This document shows positions 33,727 to 44,500 of a DNA stretch of 64,000 nucleotides, piece after piece (the first letter of the stretch is position 1; each line of letters starts with the position of its first letter). This DNA comes from Hydractinia symbiolongicarpus (Eukaryota; Cnidaria; Hydrozoa; Anthoathecata; Hydractiniidae), in the NCBI RefSeq assembly GCF_029227915.1, contig NC_079887.1:9612001-9676000 (forward strand), written 5' to 3'. The notes beneath the pieces are model-generated. The model worked only from the letters and a program-made list of their open reading frames with translations, searched no databases and was not told the DNA's origin. The position numbers were made by a program, and so were the translations under genes.

Positions 33727-34671
33727 CTATAATTTATTGCTGATATGTGTTCCTTTTTTAACAATAATGTGTTTATTAGATACATCTTCTCGTCTTCTTC
33801 AATATTGTAAAACGTTTAAACCAAATGCGCTCTAAATAAACCGATTCTTTTACTATTATCCCTATTACCGATATCTGTTGTAGAGAGAGAGCACCAGTAA
33901 AGACTTTTTAGATAGCAGATAGCAGCAGATCAACGTAATAATTATTTATAAAAAGTATCTGGGTTTTATGATCTAAGCGGTGGAAAATACCTACAACAAA
34001 TCAAAGCAAAAGACCTATACATACAAAATATAGTGGTTTCGGAGAATGTAAGTGATATTGGGAGTTTCCAGAGTAATTTTCCAAACATTTTCACTAACTA
34101 TGAGGTTGGTATGGTTAGAGGTAACTATGAGGTTGGTATGGTAATGACCCAATTAGAATGGGTTGGATTTTGTATAACAATTAGAAATCCAACCCATTCA
34201 GATTATGGCAGACTCAATTAAAATATTTAGTATTTCTATTAACAAGTGTATGTGGAATATCACCTGAACATTTAAATTCAGACCATCCTTTGGCTAAAAG
34301 CATATGCAGATTCCATGTTTATTCTCACATTAAACGGATATTCAAAATACTGGAAAGCCTGTCTACCATAACTACAAGGGTTTTCTGCTGGTAATAATAC
34401 TTTCACAAGGGATAAATGCTTGCAAATATGTAGAGAATATTATGGCGTCGATCAAAATTATAATACCTGGAGAAATGAAAACTATTTTAAGTTCATATCA
34501 ACGTAATACGATTCCAACAGTTTTGCTAAATGGATTATAGAACATTCGAGTGGCCTTTCAACTATTGCTGTACAGAAACTTAGTTAATTCGTGAGAGCCT
34601 ATTCATACCTACTACTAACACATTATTAATAGACATGTTGATATAGCTGAAGACATTAAAAGATTCCAGGA
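33727..34671. repeat. duplicated block D (right part of element X1)
   Basis: Second copy of 31762-32625, starting right after the BEL integrase fragment. It has about 42 extra bases near 34372-34414 not found in block C. Confidence 0.8.
33952..34221 (+). pseudogene. virus-like element ORF fragment of unknown function
   Basis: A stop-free + strand frame after TAA at 33949 includes GFYDLSGGKYLQQIKAKDL, SENVSDIGSFQSNFPNIFTN and a tandem repeat of EVGMV. It has no clear start and stops at 34221. It diverges from the capsid-like gene, as expected for another gene of the same element. I do not recognise the family with confidence. Confidence 0.4.
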
Positions 34672-34978
34672 TACACTACAATATGCTAGAAGTAAAGTAT
34701 ATTATGCTGTTGGTGAGAATGTTTATATGTTACCAAGTGATATGAACCTTAGAATAGGTAAAGTTAATAATTACAACAATAAAATCCTAGTATCGAAATC
34801 AGACTTCGGCTTGAGTACTAATCTTAAAGTTAATACAGAAAAGAAATTAGATCCAAAACCTATACCAAAGAAAGAAACCAGATCCGACTACACCAAGGAA
34901 GAAGAAACCAGATCCTATACCACCAAAGAAGACAGATCCTACAATTCCAAAGAAGAAGACTACCGACAGGTGAAATAA
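34636..34978 (+). pseudogene. virus-like element ORF fragment with Lys/Glu-rich tail
   Basis: The + strand frame reads HVDIAEDIKRFQDTLQYARS, YYAVGENVYMLPSDMNLRIG and ends in a tail with repeated P-K-K-E-T-R-S and K-E-E-like units before TGA/TAA at 34976-34978. It continues past the end of block D, so it is present only in X1. Function unknown; a virion or minor capsid role is a guess from context. Confidence 0.4.
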
Positions 34979-35055
34979 CTCATGGAATGGGAAAATAGCT
35001 AAAGTTATAAGTATAACTACTATATTTTCAATATGGTGGTATCTTTTTTGACAGA

Positions 35056-35328
35056 TTACTCTACCTGTAATAAGTGCTCATACATTTTGTGGTAATCATC
35101 CAATGGCATTCTTGCTCTATTTAGTATCCATGCGACCACGGATCCTATTATACCTGGTAGTGCTGTTGTTACTTTTCCTGCTAATTTACCTAGTAGTCTA
35201 GCGAGTGCTTTCAACTCGATATTTTTGAGAGAATTCATTGCAGAGAATTTACTTTTGTAAATATTATAGATAAAAAAATTGAAAAGGCCATGGTAAACTA
35301 GAGAGTATTCTTTCATAGGCATAAACAT
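35056..35328 (-). CDS. small hydrophobic/amphipathic protein of the virus-like element
   Basis: The minus-strand frame probably starts at an internal ATG (ORF residue 31), giving about 60 residues: MNSLKNIELKALARLLGKLA, then GKVTTALPGIIGSVVAWILN. An amphipathic helix is followed by a Gly-rich hydrophobic helix, a design seen in small membrane-active proteins of adenovirus-like and Polinton-like elements. It lies at the right edge of X1. The role is inference; it may be a relic. Confidence 0.4.
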   Translation of the reverse strand: MFMPMKEYSLVYHGLFNFFIYNIYKSKFSAMNSLKNIELKALARLLGKLAGKVTTALPGIIGSVVAWILNRARMPLDDYHKMYEHLLQVE

Positions 35329-35466
35329 TAGGCACTAAACAACATGCGCATTAAGTAAGGTATATACAACTTAAAAAAGCATCAGTAAAACCCGTTATAT
35401 CTTGTGGCTCTTTGCAGAGAATACAGTTAATTACTGATTTTTTCAGCTAGGTTTACATTAAGAACT

Positions 35467-35892
35467 AAAATTTTCGGCAGAAAATGTTTCGGCGGAAAAA
35501 CTTTCTGACATAATTTTTTATTTCAGCGGAAAAATTTTCGGACAAGATTTATAACGTCAAAAAATGCATGGTAAGTCTTTTAAACGAATTTTACTCAAAT
35601 TTCAAAAGTATTGATTACTGGAAATGACACAAAGGCCAGAAGCATTTATAGTGTACATATATTTAATCAAGATCTCTTTATAGATAGAGCCTCGGTCAAA
35701 TGTGAAAAAAACAGTAAGTTCAAAGACTGCATTTTTTATTGATTTTCTGATTATCCTATATATAATTTCTATGCACTGGTCCTTCATTAAAAAAATTAAA
35801 AAACACAAATGTGACAAAAAAAACTTTCGGCAGACAGAAATATCGGACGGAAAAATTTCGGACAAAAAAAAATTTTTCCGTCCGAAAATTTT
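35467..35892. mobile_element. MITE-like element with AAAATTTTCGG termini
   Basis: The left end AAAATTTTCGGCAGAAAA and, in reverse complement, the right end AAAATTTTCGGACGGAAAAA form imperfect inverted repeats; several TTCGGACA or TTTCGGC words follow inside both ends. It abuts the duplicated dynein exon at 35897. Confidence 0.5.
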
Positions 35893-35896
35893 CCTT

Positions 35897-36007
35897 TCCA
35901 AGGGAACAACAAGTGCTTGAACCATGCTTGAACCCTTGTTAACGTTTGGTATCACCAGTAACTGATTTCAATTCAGGGACAAAAATGTTGTGAAATTCCT
36001 CTAAAAC
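35897..36007 (-). pseudogene. extra copy of a dynein heavy chain exon, broken
   Basis: The minus-strand reading gives EEFHNIFVPELKSVTGD and then a stop (AAACGTTAA). It duplicates the intact exon at 36353-36469, with an internal deletion near the stop. A 345-bp insertion carrying a SAP-domain ORF separates the two copies. Confidence 0.75.
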
Positions 36008-36179
36008 CTAAAAGGTGAATACACCTATTTAACATTATGCGATTACGTAATCCCGGCCGGGAGTCTCGGTACCATTTGGGGGTGCCGCTAAGATTCAGTA
36101 CACTTGAGAAAACGAAGTATAAACATCGCGCTATAGCTATCAAATTATTTACCAACTTTTTAAAACATTTAAAACAAAC

Positions 36180-36344
36180 ATGGATTACGATTTAATATCA
36201 AAAATGTCTGTCGAAGAGTTGAAGAACTACTTGAGAGTTAGAAATTTAAGGATAAGTGGAAGAAAGGAAGAACTAATTGCTCGAGTGTTTTCAGCAGCTG
36301 AGAACTTCGTCCAGCCTGTGAAAACTGCTCAACAACATAAATAG
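36180..36344 (+). CDS. SAP-domain mini-ORF (54 residues), probably transposon-derived
   Basis: The ORF starts at ATG 36180 and ends TAG 36342-36344. MSVEELKNYLRVRNLRISGR followed by KEELIARVF is a textbook SAP motif (DNA-binding helix-extended-helix). SAP modules of this look begin longer transposon-associated proteins that are repeated in cnidarian genomes (with downstream zinc-finger and YqaJ-type nuclease parts, from memory). The frame stops just after the domain, so this is a truncated copy. It lies in the block between two copies of a dynein exon, on the opposite strand. Confidence 0.6.
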   Translation: MDYDLISKMSVEELKNYLRVRNLRISGRKEELIARVFSAAENFVQPVKTAQQHK

Positions 36345-36352
36345 AATATTAC

Positions 36353-37713
36353 ATTTTCAAAGGGAACAACAAGTGCTTGAACCCTTGTTAGCACTTCATC
36401 AATACGTTTGGGATCACCAGTAACTGATTTCAATTCAGGGCCAAAAATGTTGTGAAATTCCTCTATAACCTAAAAGGTGAATTAAACTTTTAGTCAATAA
36501 AAGATAAAAAGAAATGGTCATCTTTGGAATTAACTAAATTAACACTGCAGAATTGAGAATTACCTGTGCAATTTCAATAATGTTTTCACATATTTTTGCC
36601 ATATAGTCAGTCCTCTCAAACAAACGCTTTCGGTCAAATTCCCATCTGGCATCTCTACCAGATGCTTCAATTTTAGCTCTTACTTCAAAATATGTTTCCT
36701 TCCACATTTGCAAGGACTCTTTTGCATCTTGAGCTTTTTTCTCTTAATAGCCAAAGGAGGTTCTCTAAAAGTCAAACATCAACAAAAATCATCAGAAAAT
36801 TTAGTAAATTTTGTAAACCCGGGTTCCCACATCAGTTTTGGACTGAACAGGCCGATGATATTATCAAGAAACAATTGCCAGCAGCATTTCTGTAAACTCT
36901 TTGACAATAACCCTAATTGATCTTATAAATTTTTTTCATCAGTGTTTCGAGTTCTATACAAAGAATGTGTTGTTTAGGTGAGATGACAATGGCATACCGC
37001 AATATTTTCTTGATGTTTATAACATGAGAAACTCTCTCTACAACTTCACATGCTATACGTTCCATCAAAGGAATTATTCTCTCATCTTTATTGTAATGCC
37101 TTGATATGATCCACACCATGTGGTGGCATGCATTAATGATGGGATTGTATCCAAGACATTTTGGAAGCTGTTACCCATTGATAGATTCTTGAAATGTCTT
37201 TCAAGTGTTGAAAGAAATCTGACATTATCTTTAGCTTCGACGTAGTACTTTGTTAGTTCTAACCTGTGCCAAAAAGTAAAATTAAGATTATAGAAAATTT
37301 TTTAATCATACAAAATAATCTTGGACTGCACAAATCTTTTCTTGTATCTTAAATTCTTTGATAAAAATATTAAAGCCCTTCTTTAAAATGGGTTTTTGAT
37401 AGTCAACTTACTTATGTGGGGTTTCAGAATGAATATCTCATCCAATATCTCGATTGATCTTTGCACAGCTGGTAGATTTAGTTACTCAAAAATAGCACTG
37501 AGTGTTGCATTCCGTTCTCACCAAAAGTCAATTTCTGCAAGTGGTCCATGACCTTGTGGCGTTCTAATACTTGTTCTACGGCAGATGCAATGGCAATCTC
37601 CCAGCTGTGGATGGTTTCCTCCAGTGAGAAAACTAAATTGTGGTCACGAGCTTGTGCAGATATATTAGCAGTGAGATTCCAAGCAAACATTGGAATGTCC
37701 AATTTGATATCAC
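36353..37713 (-). pseudogene. axonemal dynein heavy chain fragment (N-terminal tail), four exons, broken
   Basis: Exons on the minus strand: 37713-37412, 37263-36998, 36742-36564, 36469-36353, all with GT/AG borders. Visible blocks: DIPMFAWNLTANISAQA and FSLEETIHSW; LAEIDFW and ERNATLSAIF; ELTKYYVEAKDNVRFLSTLE; MVWIISRHYNKDERIIPLME; EVRAKIEASGRDARWEFDRK; EEFHNIFGPELKSVTGDPKR. This is the conserved tail region of axonemal dynein heavy chains; DNAH10-like is my best guess. Exon 1 has a frameshift near 37560 and two stops (TGA after FW, TAA after FE). Exon 2 has a frameshift near 37130. The last exon is intact. Introns are kept, so it arose by DNA duplication, not retroposition. No motor domain is present in the window. 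Confidence 0.8.
36780..36990. repeat. interspersed repeat copy inside a dynein pseudogene intron
   Basis: TTGGACTGAACAGGCCGATGATATTATCAAG, with the later words TTTTTCATCAGTGTTTCGAG and TTCTATACAA, matches the family at 10202-10400 and 51430-51800. Confidence 0.45.
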
Positions 37714-38616
37714 CTATGGATATTAATTAAATTAGAATTGTGTTGAATGTAATTGTTTGTAACTAAGGAATTTACTATTGTCAGTTGTAATTTAAATTAG
37801 AAACCATGCTTCTGCCAATATTGAAAAAATATTTGTATCAGTTCTTACAGCTCTTAAGTGAATTTCTACCTATTCTTCTAATTCACATTTTATATATGCC
37901 TTATCATTACAGACACGGCTAACGGGCTTTTAATAACTTGTATTTTAAATTTTGCAACTATGGAGTTATCCGCTGCAGCAGTTAAGTACTTTATCTATGC
38001 TTGCTTGTAATTTAATTTTATGTAGAATGTAAATTCTATGACTATGTAGAAATTAATACCCTCTTTTGTTCAAAACGTCATCCGCGAAATGAAATACCCG
38101 CGAAATATACCATTTTGCCTATCCGCGTAATTAAATACCCGCAAAAATTTGTACTCCTAAGGTATTTTTAGTAAAGAGAATTTCTTCATTTTCGTAAAGT
38201 GTGATATTTGAGGAGTAGTGCGCAGTTTTGTATAGCTATGGTGATCAGCATAGCACATTCTGTTTCTCTGCCGTATGGCACACCTTCATCGGGGACAAAT
38301 GACTAATAGTAATAATTTTTTCCGATTCCTGATATGAAGGTAGTGATTTTACTTTATCGGCCAACGTTAATTTTCGTCATAATCGGCTGAAAGAAAAATA
38401 CGAAAGAAAAAAGAAAAAGCGGTCATTGATTTAAATTCGCGTCGATTTGAGCTTTCTCTACTTGTAATTCTACAGATTTTCCCGTGTTTGTGTTCAAAAA
38501 AAAATGCTTTACTTATGTAAGAAACTTGCATGAAGTTCAGGTCCAGCAAACAACCTTGTTAGCAGTAGTCCAAAAACGGAGTTAGGTACGAATTATGTCG
38601 AATTACGTAAAAAACT
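37714..38616. other. intergenic, no supported gene
   Basis: AT-rich DNA with CG-containing words CCCGCGAAAT and ATCCGCG at 38085-38150; related CGCGAAT words recur at 63660-63990. No coding signal. Confidence 0.4.
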
Positions 38617-38678
38617 ATGGGAATGTCAGGAAAAGTCGATTCGGCAAATCAGTTTCTATTAGTTACAATATGTGTAAT

Positions 38679-38722
38679 TGACGTCAGATTGTTTTTACTT
38701 ATGACGTCAAATGATATTATAA
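38679..38722 (+). promoter_or_regulatory. two perfect CRE palindromes (TGACGTCA) plus a TATA-like stretch
   Basis: TGACGTCA occurs at 38679-38686 and again at 38702-38709, 23 bases apart, followed by TTATAAATA at about 38714-38722. The unrecognised gene starts about 90 bases further on. CREB/ATF-family bZIP control of that gene is inference. Confidence 0.5.
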
Positions 38723-38813
38723 ATATCTTTGGTTTTCAAATAAGCCTTAGCGAAGTAAGACGCAAATCTAAGGACGAAAAATTTGAAGGTTTAAGTGACT
38801 TGATGTTGCAACT

Positions 38814-39754
38814 ATGCAACATGTTAAACGTATCGAAGAACTTTTAGAGAATCGCTGTACATTCACCAAATGTACATTAGCGTCATTAATTGATGACATT
38901 GCATTGCCATTTCCATCTATTGATGTTGACGAAGAAAACATTGGTGAAGTTTTGACACTTCCAAACACTAATAGTAAAGTTGGAAGATGTTTAATACAGG
39001 AAGTGCTTCCAAACAGAATGACACCATCTTCTAGTGTTGACGATGTCCAGTTAATTGTCAATGATGGTGACGTGGATAATGACAGTTGTTCAATAATTTC
39101 ATTTGATAGTATTTCATCCCTACCTATCAGTGAAGTAAACATCAGTGATGGATGTTTAATACAAGAATTGTTTCTATGTAGAAACATTTCTATTACATCA
39201 TTTGGTAATGATAACATTGCGAAAGATAGTCCTGTTGAAATAATCAAACCGGCTGATTTAGATCAGATCGCTTCAAACAAAGGTAAACATTTCAAATCAA
39301 TAGGGAACGGTTCCATAGTTATTTAGTTATAATAATTTATATGATGAATTTAGTTAATTCAATTAATTGTAAATTTAATGCTTGACTTTTTACGAGTATT
39401 GAAAATCGGATAATAGGTAACATTTTTCTACAGCATTTGTGATTATACTTTTTTTTAGAATGTATAAAGACAAAATCCAACTCGTTAGCTAAAGAATTTC
39501 TTCCACGTGAAGAACATCCGCCATCTTTATATCCTTTGGTGTTTTTAAATCCACTTGCAGGAGAGTTTGAACGCATTGATAGCATCTACGATGAACCAAA
39601 AAGACTCGCTCCGCGTAAAAACTTATACAAATCTGAACAAAATGCTGACCCGTTTCAAATCAAAGTAATTGAGTCAATCGTGGTCGCACAAAAAAGAAAA
39701 AACATTTTTAAAAAGTGTTTCCATTGGATACGAAATAAAATCCGAAAACACTAA
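38814..39754 (+). CDS. unrecognised two-exon protein, 254 residues
   Basis: Exon 1 is 38814-39282 and exon 2 is 39459-39754; the join is GT/AG and in phase (AAA G|AA TGT). An in-frame TGA at 38796-38798 closes the frame, so ATG 38814 is the first possible start in this frame. The protein opens with a helix (VKRIEELLENRC), then an acidic and Ser-rich middle in which CLIQEVLPNR and CLIQELFLCR form a diverged internal repeat, and ends in a basic stretch (KKCFHWIRNKIRKH). The overlapping frame at 38617-38847 carries QISLSEVRRKSKDEKFEGLS and LMLQLCNML, which together with the start of exon 1 faintly resembles a SERTA domain broken by a one-base shift. I do not assign a function. Acidic, Ser-rich composition and CRE sites hint at a regulated nuclear factor. 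Confidence 0.5.
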
Positions 39755-39904
39755 GTCACAACTAATTTTACGCAACTTACGCAACATGCTACATCAATCA
39801 TTGAAAATTAAACAACGCCCGTCAACTTAACGCCATGCACTTCAAATATTGCCGCCAACAGGAGTTAAAATGTTTAGAATAAGTTACATACGAGCATCTC
39901 ACGA

Positions 39905-40010
39905 AACCTCGTCCCCAGGGTTCTGTAGCCCCTGAGTCTTTATCACGGAGTGGTCAACAATCCCCGCTATCTACTTTATCAACAAGGCAAAATGCCCTGA
40001 GAACGAGGTT
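39905..40010. mobile_element. small TIR element, about 106 bp
   Basis: AACCTCGTCCCCAGG at 39905-39919 pairs with the reverse complement of CCTGAGAACGAGGTT at 39996-40010 (13 of 15). CATCTCA lies just outside both ends, a possible target-site duplication. Confidence 0.5.
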
Positions 40011-41564
40011 CCATCTCAAGGTCTCTTGGCAAGAGCCTTTAATTCTAAAAGCAAAATGCTATAGGTATTTCCATTGATTTGATTTTAAGCGCACGACGTG
40101 GGTACAAAAAGGATATACGCATAAACGATTGATGTCTAGCTTTACGCAAAGTAAATAGGATTCTTGAATGTCAACCAGGACTGTTTTATTTGGATCGCCG
40201 AATTTTTTAATTTTTTAATATCGATAAAGTAGGCAAACAACACTTTCGTTTGCATGATACTTTGTGTGCTATATGTTTTCTCTCCATACTTTGAATAGTA
40301 TTTCAAGTATACTCTTGGAATGAATGTGTTCCATCTTATTTTGGGTATCGGTAGCTCAATCGGGAGATGCTCGACTCATGATTCGCAATTGACGGGGTAC
40401 ATCTCTCAAAATTAATGAGACTAACCACAAAAAATACAAATCACCAACATCCCTAAAACCCACCACTATTGATTTGCAAATAAGATTTTTTCTGCATGTT
40501 TTATATAATTCCGTAAGATTAGTTTAATACTCTTTAGCCAACGAGGATTTGCAAACAGAGAGTAGCTAATGTAAAACTTTAATTATTCAAATTGAAAATG
40601 TTATATAAGGGAAGACTCACAAATCGAGGAGTGCACGCTTCCTGCATTTACCATAAAACAACATCGATTAGAAAATAGATCATTCAATTGTTTAAAGTAT
40701 CTAAAATAGCTACACACCTGCTAATTCGAATGTTTTTAATGTGAGAATATATGAAATTGTATGAAAACAAGTTTGTTGCGACAATTATATCTTTCGCTAC
40801 AAAACTTTGCTTTTTCTAACGCAGAAAGTGAGGAAATATCAAGTTATTGATCTATCATGCTTAAAAATAGATAAATCTGTCATAAAACAGCTATTGTAAC
40901 ACAAAATATGCTATATTTTTGGAACCAAGTGTTATTTTGAGTAAAAAAGCAAATGTTATTTCGAACAAATTTCTTGGTTTTATGACTTTTTTTTTTTACT
41001 GCTTAATTCGAACATTTTGTTGATTCGAACATATTTTTGATTCTTTGCGTGTTCGAATCCTGTGCATCAAGTTCCACCCCACGAAACATTTTAAATTCGT
41101 GATTAAAATGCTACTCTGAGTGGTTGGAAAACATAACAACACGAAACAGAACTGTTCAGAAAAATTGAAACCTAAAACCCTCTTAACCGAATGTACGAAG
41201 TACTTTTCAGGTGAATGTTAAAGGAGCAAACAACTTATAAAATTTAAAGGCAACTGACAAAAAATCAAAACGCGATATATTGTATAATAATAACAAATTA
41301 CGTCTCCCAGAGTTTAATTTCAAGTCCAACAATTTTTTCACGAAACCAAAATTATTTTATTAAATGTATCACCCCTTTCAATCACTGTTCTTTTCCGATT
41401 TTATTCGCTTAATTTAACAGGTCATAATTATCATCTCTCTTGCTTGTGGCGTTTTTTTTTTGTGCTTCTCGGTAATTTCGAACACGACTGTAAGGACGTC
41501 ATCTTTTTCGCCATTTACGCTTATGATTTCGACTATTATTAACCGTCGTATGTCGGAAATGCTA
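40011..41564. other. convergent intergenic region between the CRE gene and NLE1
   Basis: AT-rich with no supported gene. A tRNA-like phrase GGTAGCTCAATCGGGAGATG occurs near 40346, but no B box follows. TTTATT at 41356-41361 could be the NLE1 polyadenylation signal on the minus strand. Confidence 0.4.
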
Positions 41565-44500
41565 TCAAGTTCTCCAGCTAAAAAAAATCAATAAATTAAA
41601 ACATAAAATACAAAACAACTTTATGAAATGTTCAACAGACTCCTTAGAATTAACCCAACTTAGGATGGTAACAATTACAAGGACAGAGTAACAAAATCAA
41701 TATAGTTACACTGGTAATTTTTAAGATGAAGTGTATGAGACAAAGAAGTTTCTCTGTTTCGTATCTTCGTGAGGCAGCTCATTTCTCCAGGTATAGGACA
41801 AGCTGTGAAATAATTTTACGACCAAACTTACAGTTTCAACACTTTGTCTTTTCCACCGCTTGCTACGCGTTCACCATCTGGACTCCAATCGACAGCATAA
41901 ACCTGCAATAAAAACATTGGAATATAGTAATACTATAATGTTACAGACTACCAATCTGGAAGGTTGTTACCTTATTAATTTTAGCGTACACTAATTTTCG
42001 CACATCAAAAAATATCAAAAAATATGAAGGATTCGCGAGATTTAAAAAGGAGTACGTACTGGAATCAACCTCCGATATACCCGAGAAAAAAATCGAAGTT
42101 ATTACAACAGCGTGTAAAAAACGATGTTACTATAAAAGGGCGCAAAAATCGATGTTACTACAACAGCGTAAAATTCAAAGATACTACAAAAGCGCATAAA
42201 AGAACTACCTACCTCGTCAGCATGTCCTGGAAGATCACAGAGAAGTTTCTTCGCTTTCACGTCCCAAACCTGTAAAGAGAGGAAAATAAGAAATGGAAAA
42301 TATTAGGTATGGTAAAACGATTATTCCGTAACTTTTCCCTGATATATATAACATGCGTGGCATTTTTTCTAGGTTTTGTAGCAATCCTGTTTGACTTTCA
42401 ACTTACCTTCAGAGTACTATCTGAACTTCCGCTACATAACAAACGACTATCTGCAGCCCAAGCTATCTAAACACAACAACATCAGTTTGTGAGTTCACAG
42501 TTGTAAAGAACGCGCTAATAAAGAGATCGCGTCAATCAAAGTTTATATGAACAAGAACACATCAATCAAAGTTTATTAAAACCCAAAATACGCCAATCAG
42601 AGTTTACTACAAACAAGAAGGTCCCAATCAAAGTTTAATATAGACGAGAATGCGTCAATCAAAGTTTAATACTAACGAGAATGCGCCAATCAAAGTTTAA
42701 CATAAATGAGAGTACGCCGATCAGATTTTACTACAAACGAGAAGGCGCCAATCAAAGTTTAATATAAACGAGAATGCGCCAATTAAAGTTTATTATAAAC
42801 GAGAATACGCCAATCAAAGTGTTTGTGAGACATGTGAGCACAAGTACCTGATACACAGAATTGACGTGGCCTCGTAGAGCTCCAACAAACCTACAAGAAA
42901 AACATTTCAAACTCACGGCAATTATTTTATATATATTTTTAAGATACAACAACGAGATGTTATACAACAAAATACAAATGTAGACGTTCAGTGGAAAATC
43001 TATAATCTATAGTGGTTTAAAAATTACTATAGGAGGAGTCTTACTTTCCGCTTGTGCCATCCCAAAGTTTAATGGATTTATCAAACGAAGCACTAGCAAT
43101 AAGGCGCCCATTCGGCGAAAACTGTACATCATTAATCAAAGCTTGGTGACCTAAAGAGTAAGAAGTCGTGTCAGTGCAAATGTTGCTATGAATCTGTTCC
43201 AGTTCTCCCAGTTTTTAATTTTTTAACAAAACACGCAGCATTTTTAGCACAATTACTGCGGGAGGATTATCGATTATTGATTTTAGTGACTTACACGAAA
43301 GTCGACCGATTGAAGCTGCGAAGTACAATTTCGTAGCAGCTAACGTTGCACGAAGAAGGAAATCATGATATGCAAGGATAGTACTGCTTTTATTCTTAAT
43401 TAGTTTGGGTCAATTTCATTTTTAAATCATACCCGTCATTCTTGCGACGTGCTTTTTTGATTCGGATGGTTGCCATAGAAACAATGTAAAGTCATCTGAA
43501 CCAGATACAAGAAACTCTGGCTTATTTCCCTGCAGTAAACAAAATAAACAAACACAGTGAAATATAGCAACAGGAAATTTCTTTAGGCATAGGTATAGCA
43601 TTGACAGTTTAGTATGGGAAAATTTATGACAATTTTGCTTTGCAGCAAAAACTGGTAGTTAGTCACGTATAATCACCACACTACACCGGCTATCAAGCCC
43701 AAAGGCTAGAGAAATCCCACAGCATTTTTAGCATTTACAAACCAAATTATATTTCTCGATTTGTAAATCATCAAACAAACACAAAAACTCACTTTCGCAT
43801 TGTTGTATCTGCTTAATGCTTCTTCTTTTTGGTCAACAGATTTAATGTTCAAATCTTTCTTTGCTGGCTCAAAAGCTCCAGTTCTTATTGCGTAGTCAGT
43901 ATTAAGTGCCATTGTGTTGACCTATACATACAAAATAGTTGAGAAAAGTTAATTTTTAGGTAAATGAACTGAAACTGTACCAAACTGCGACGAGATAAGG
44001 AACCGAAAATAATATATAACAAAACGCTTACCCAGTGACCATGTCCTTGCAACGTGCGGCACAACACGCCCTGAAAATAAATCCCCCTTATTCGTATACA
44101 TACTTTTTTATAATAAACGCTTGCTTGAATTTTTTTTCAGGCTTAATATGCGCTTATATTCCAAAATATATATTATACATATATGATGTTCCTCTGACGA
44201 TACGGAGAAAGAATTCTTTTATTTTCACAAAGAGGCAGGATTGCTTAATTTCTTTTATATTTTTTTAATATTGATTAAGATTATTTACCTAAGTTAGCTT
44301 TTTCAGTTCCTATTGGTAATTAGGGTCAGAAAAAGAAAAACGCAGTGCATTTAAAGTCACCTACAAAAGACGTACTAGTACAAAAAAACATCGCAACCAG
44401 ACAAACGCCTAGAATATAAATGCTATTCAACTGTTCCACAAGACACAGAAAGTATCGATTTCCACTTTCATAGCCCCTGGCATAACTAGATCAGGGATTG

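Noticed and set aside
38768-39247. 159-residue minus-strand frame
   Set aside because: It is the antisense of the CRE-controlled gene's first exon and shows no family motif or splice support.
40343-40415. tRNA gene
   Set aside because: A box A-like phrase is present, but no box B and no closing acceptor stem; at most a degraded tRNA-like repeat.
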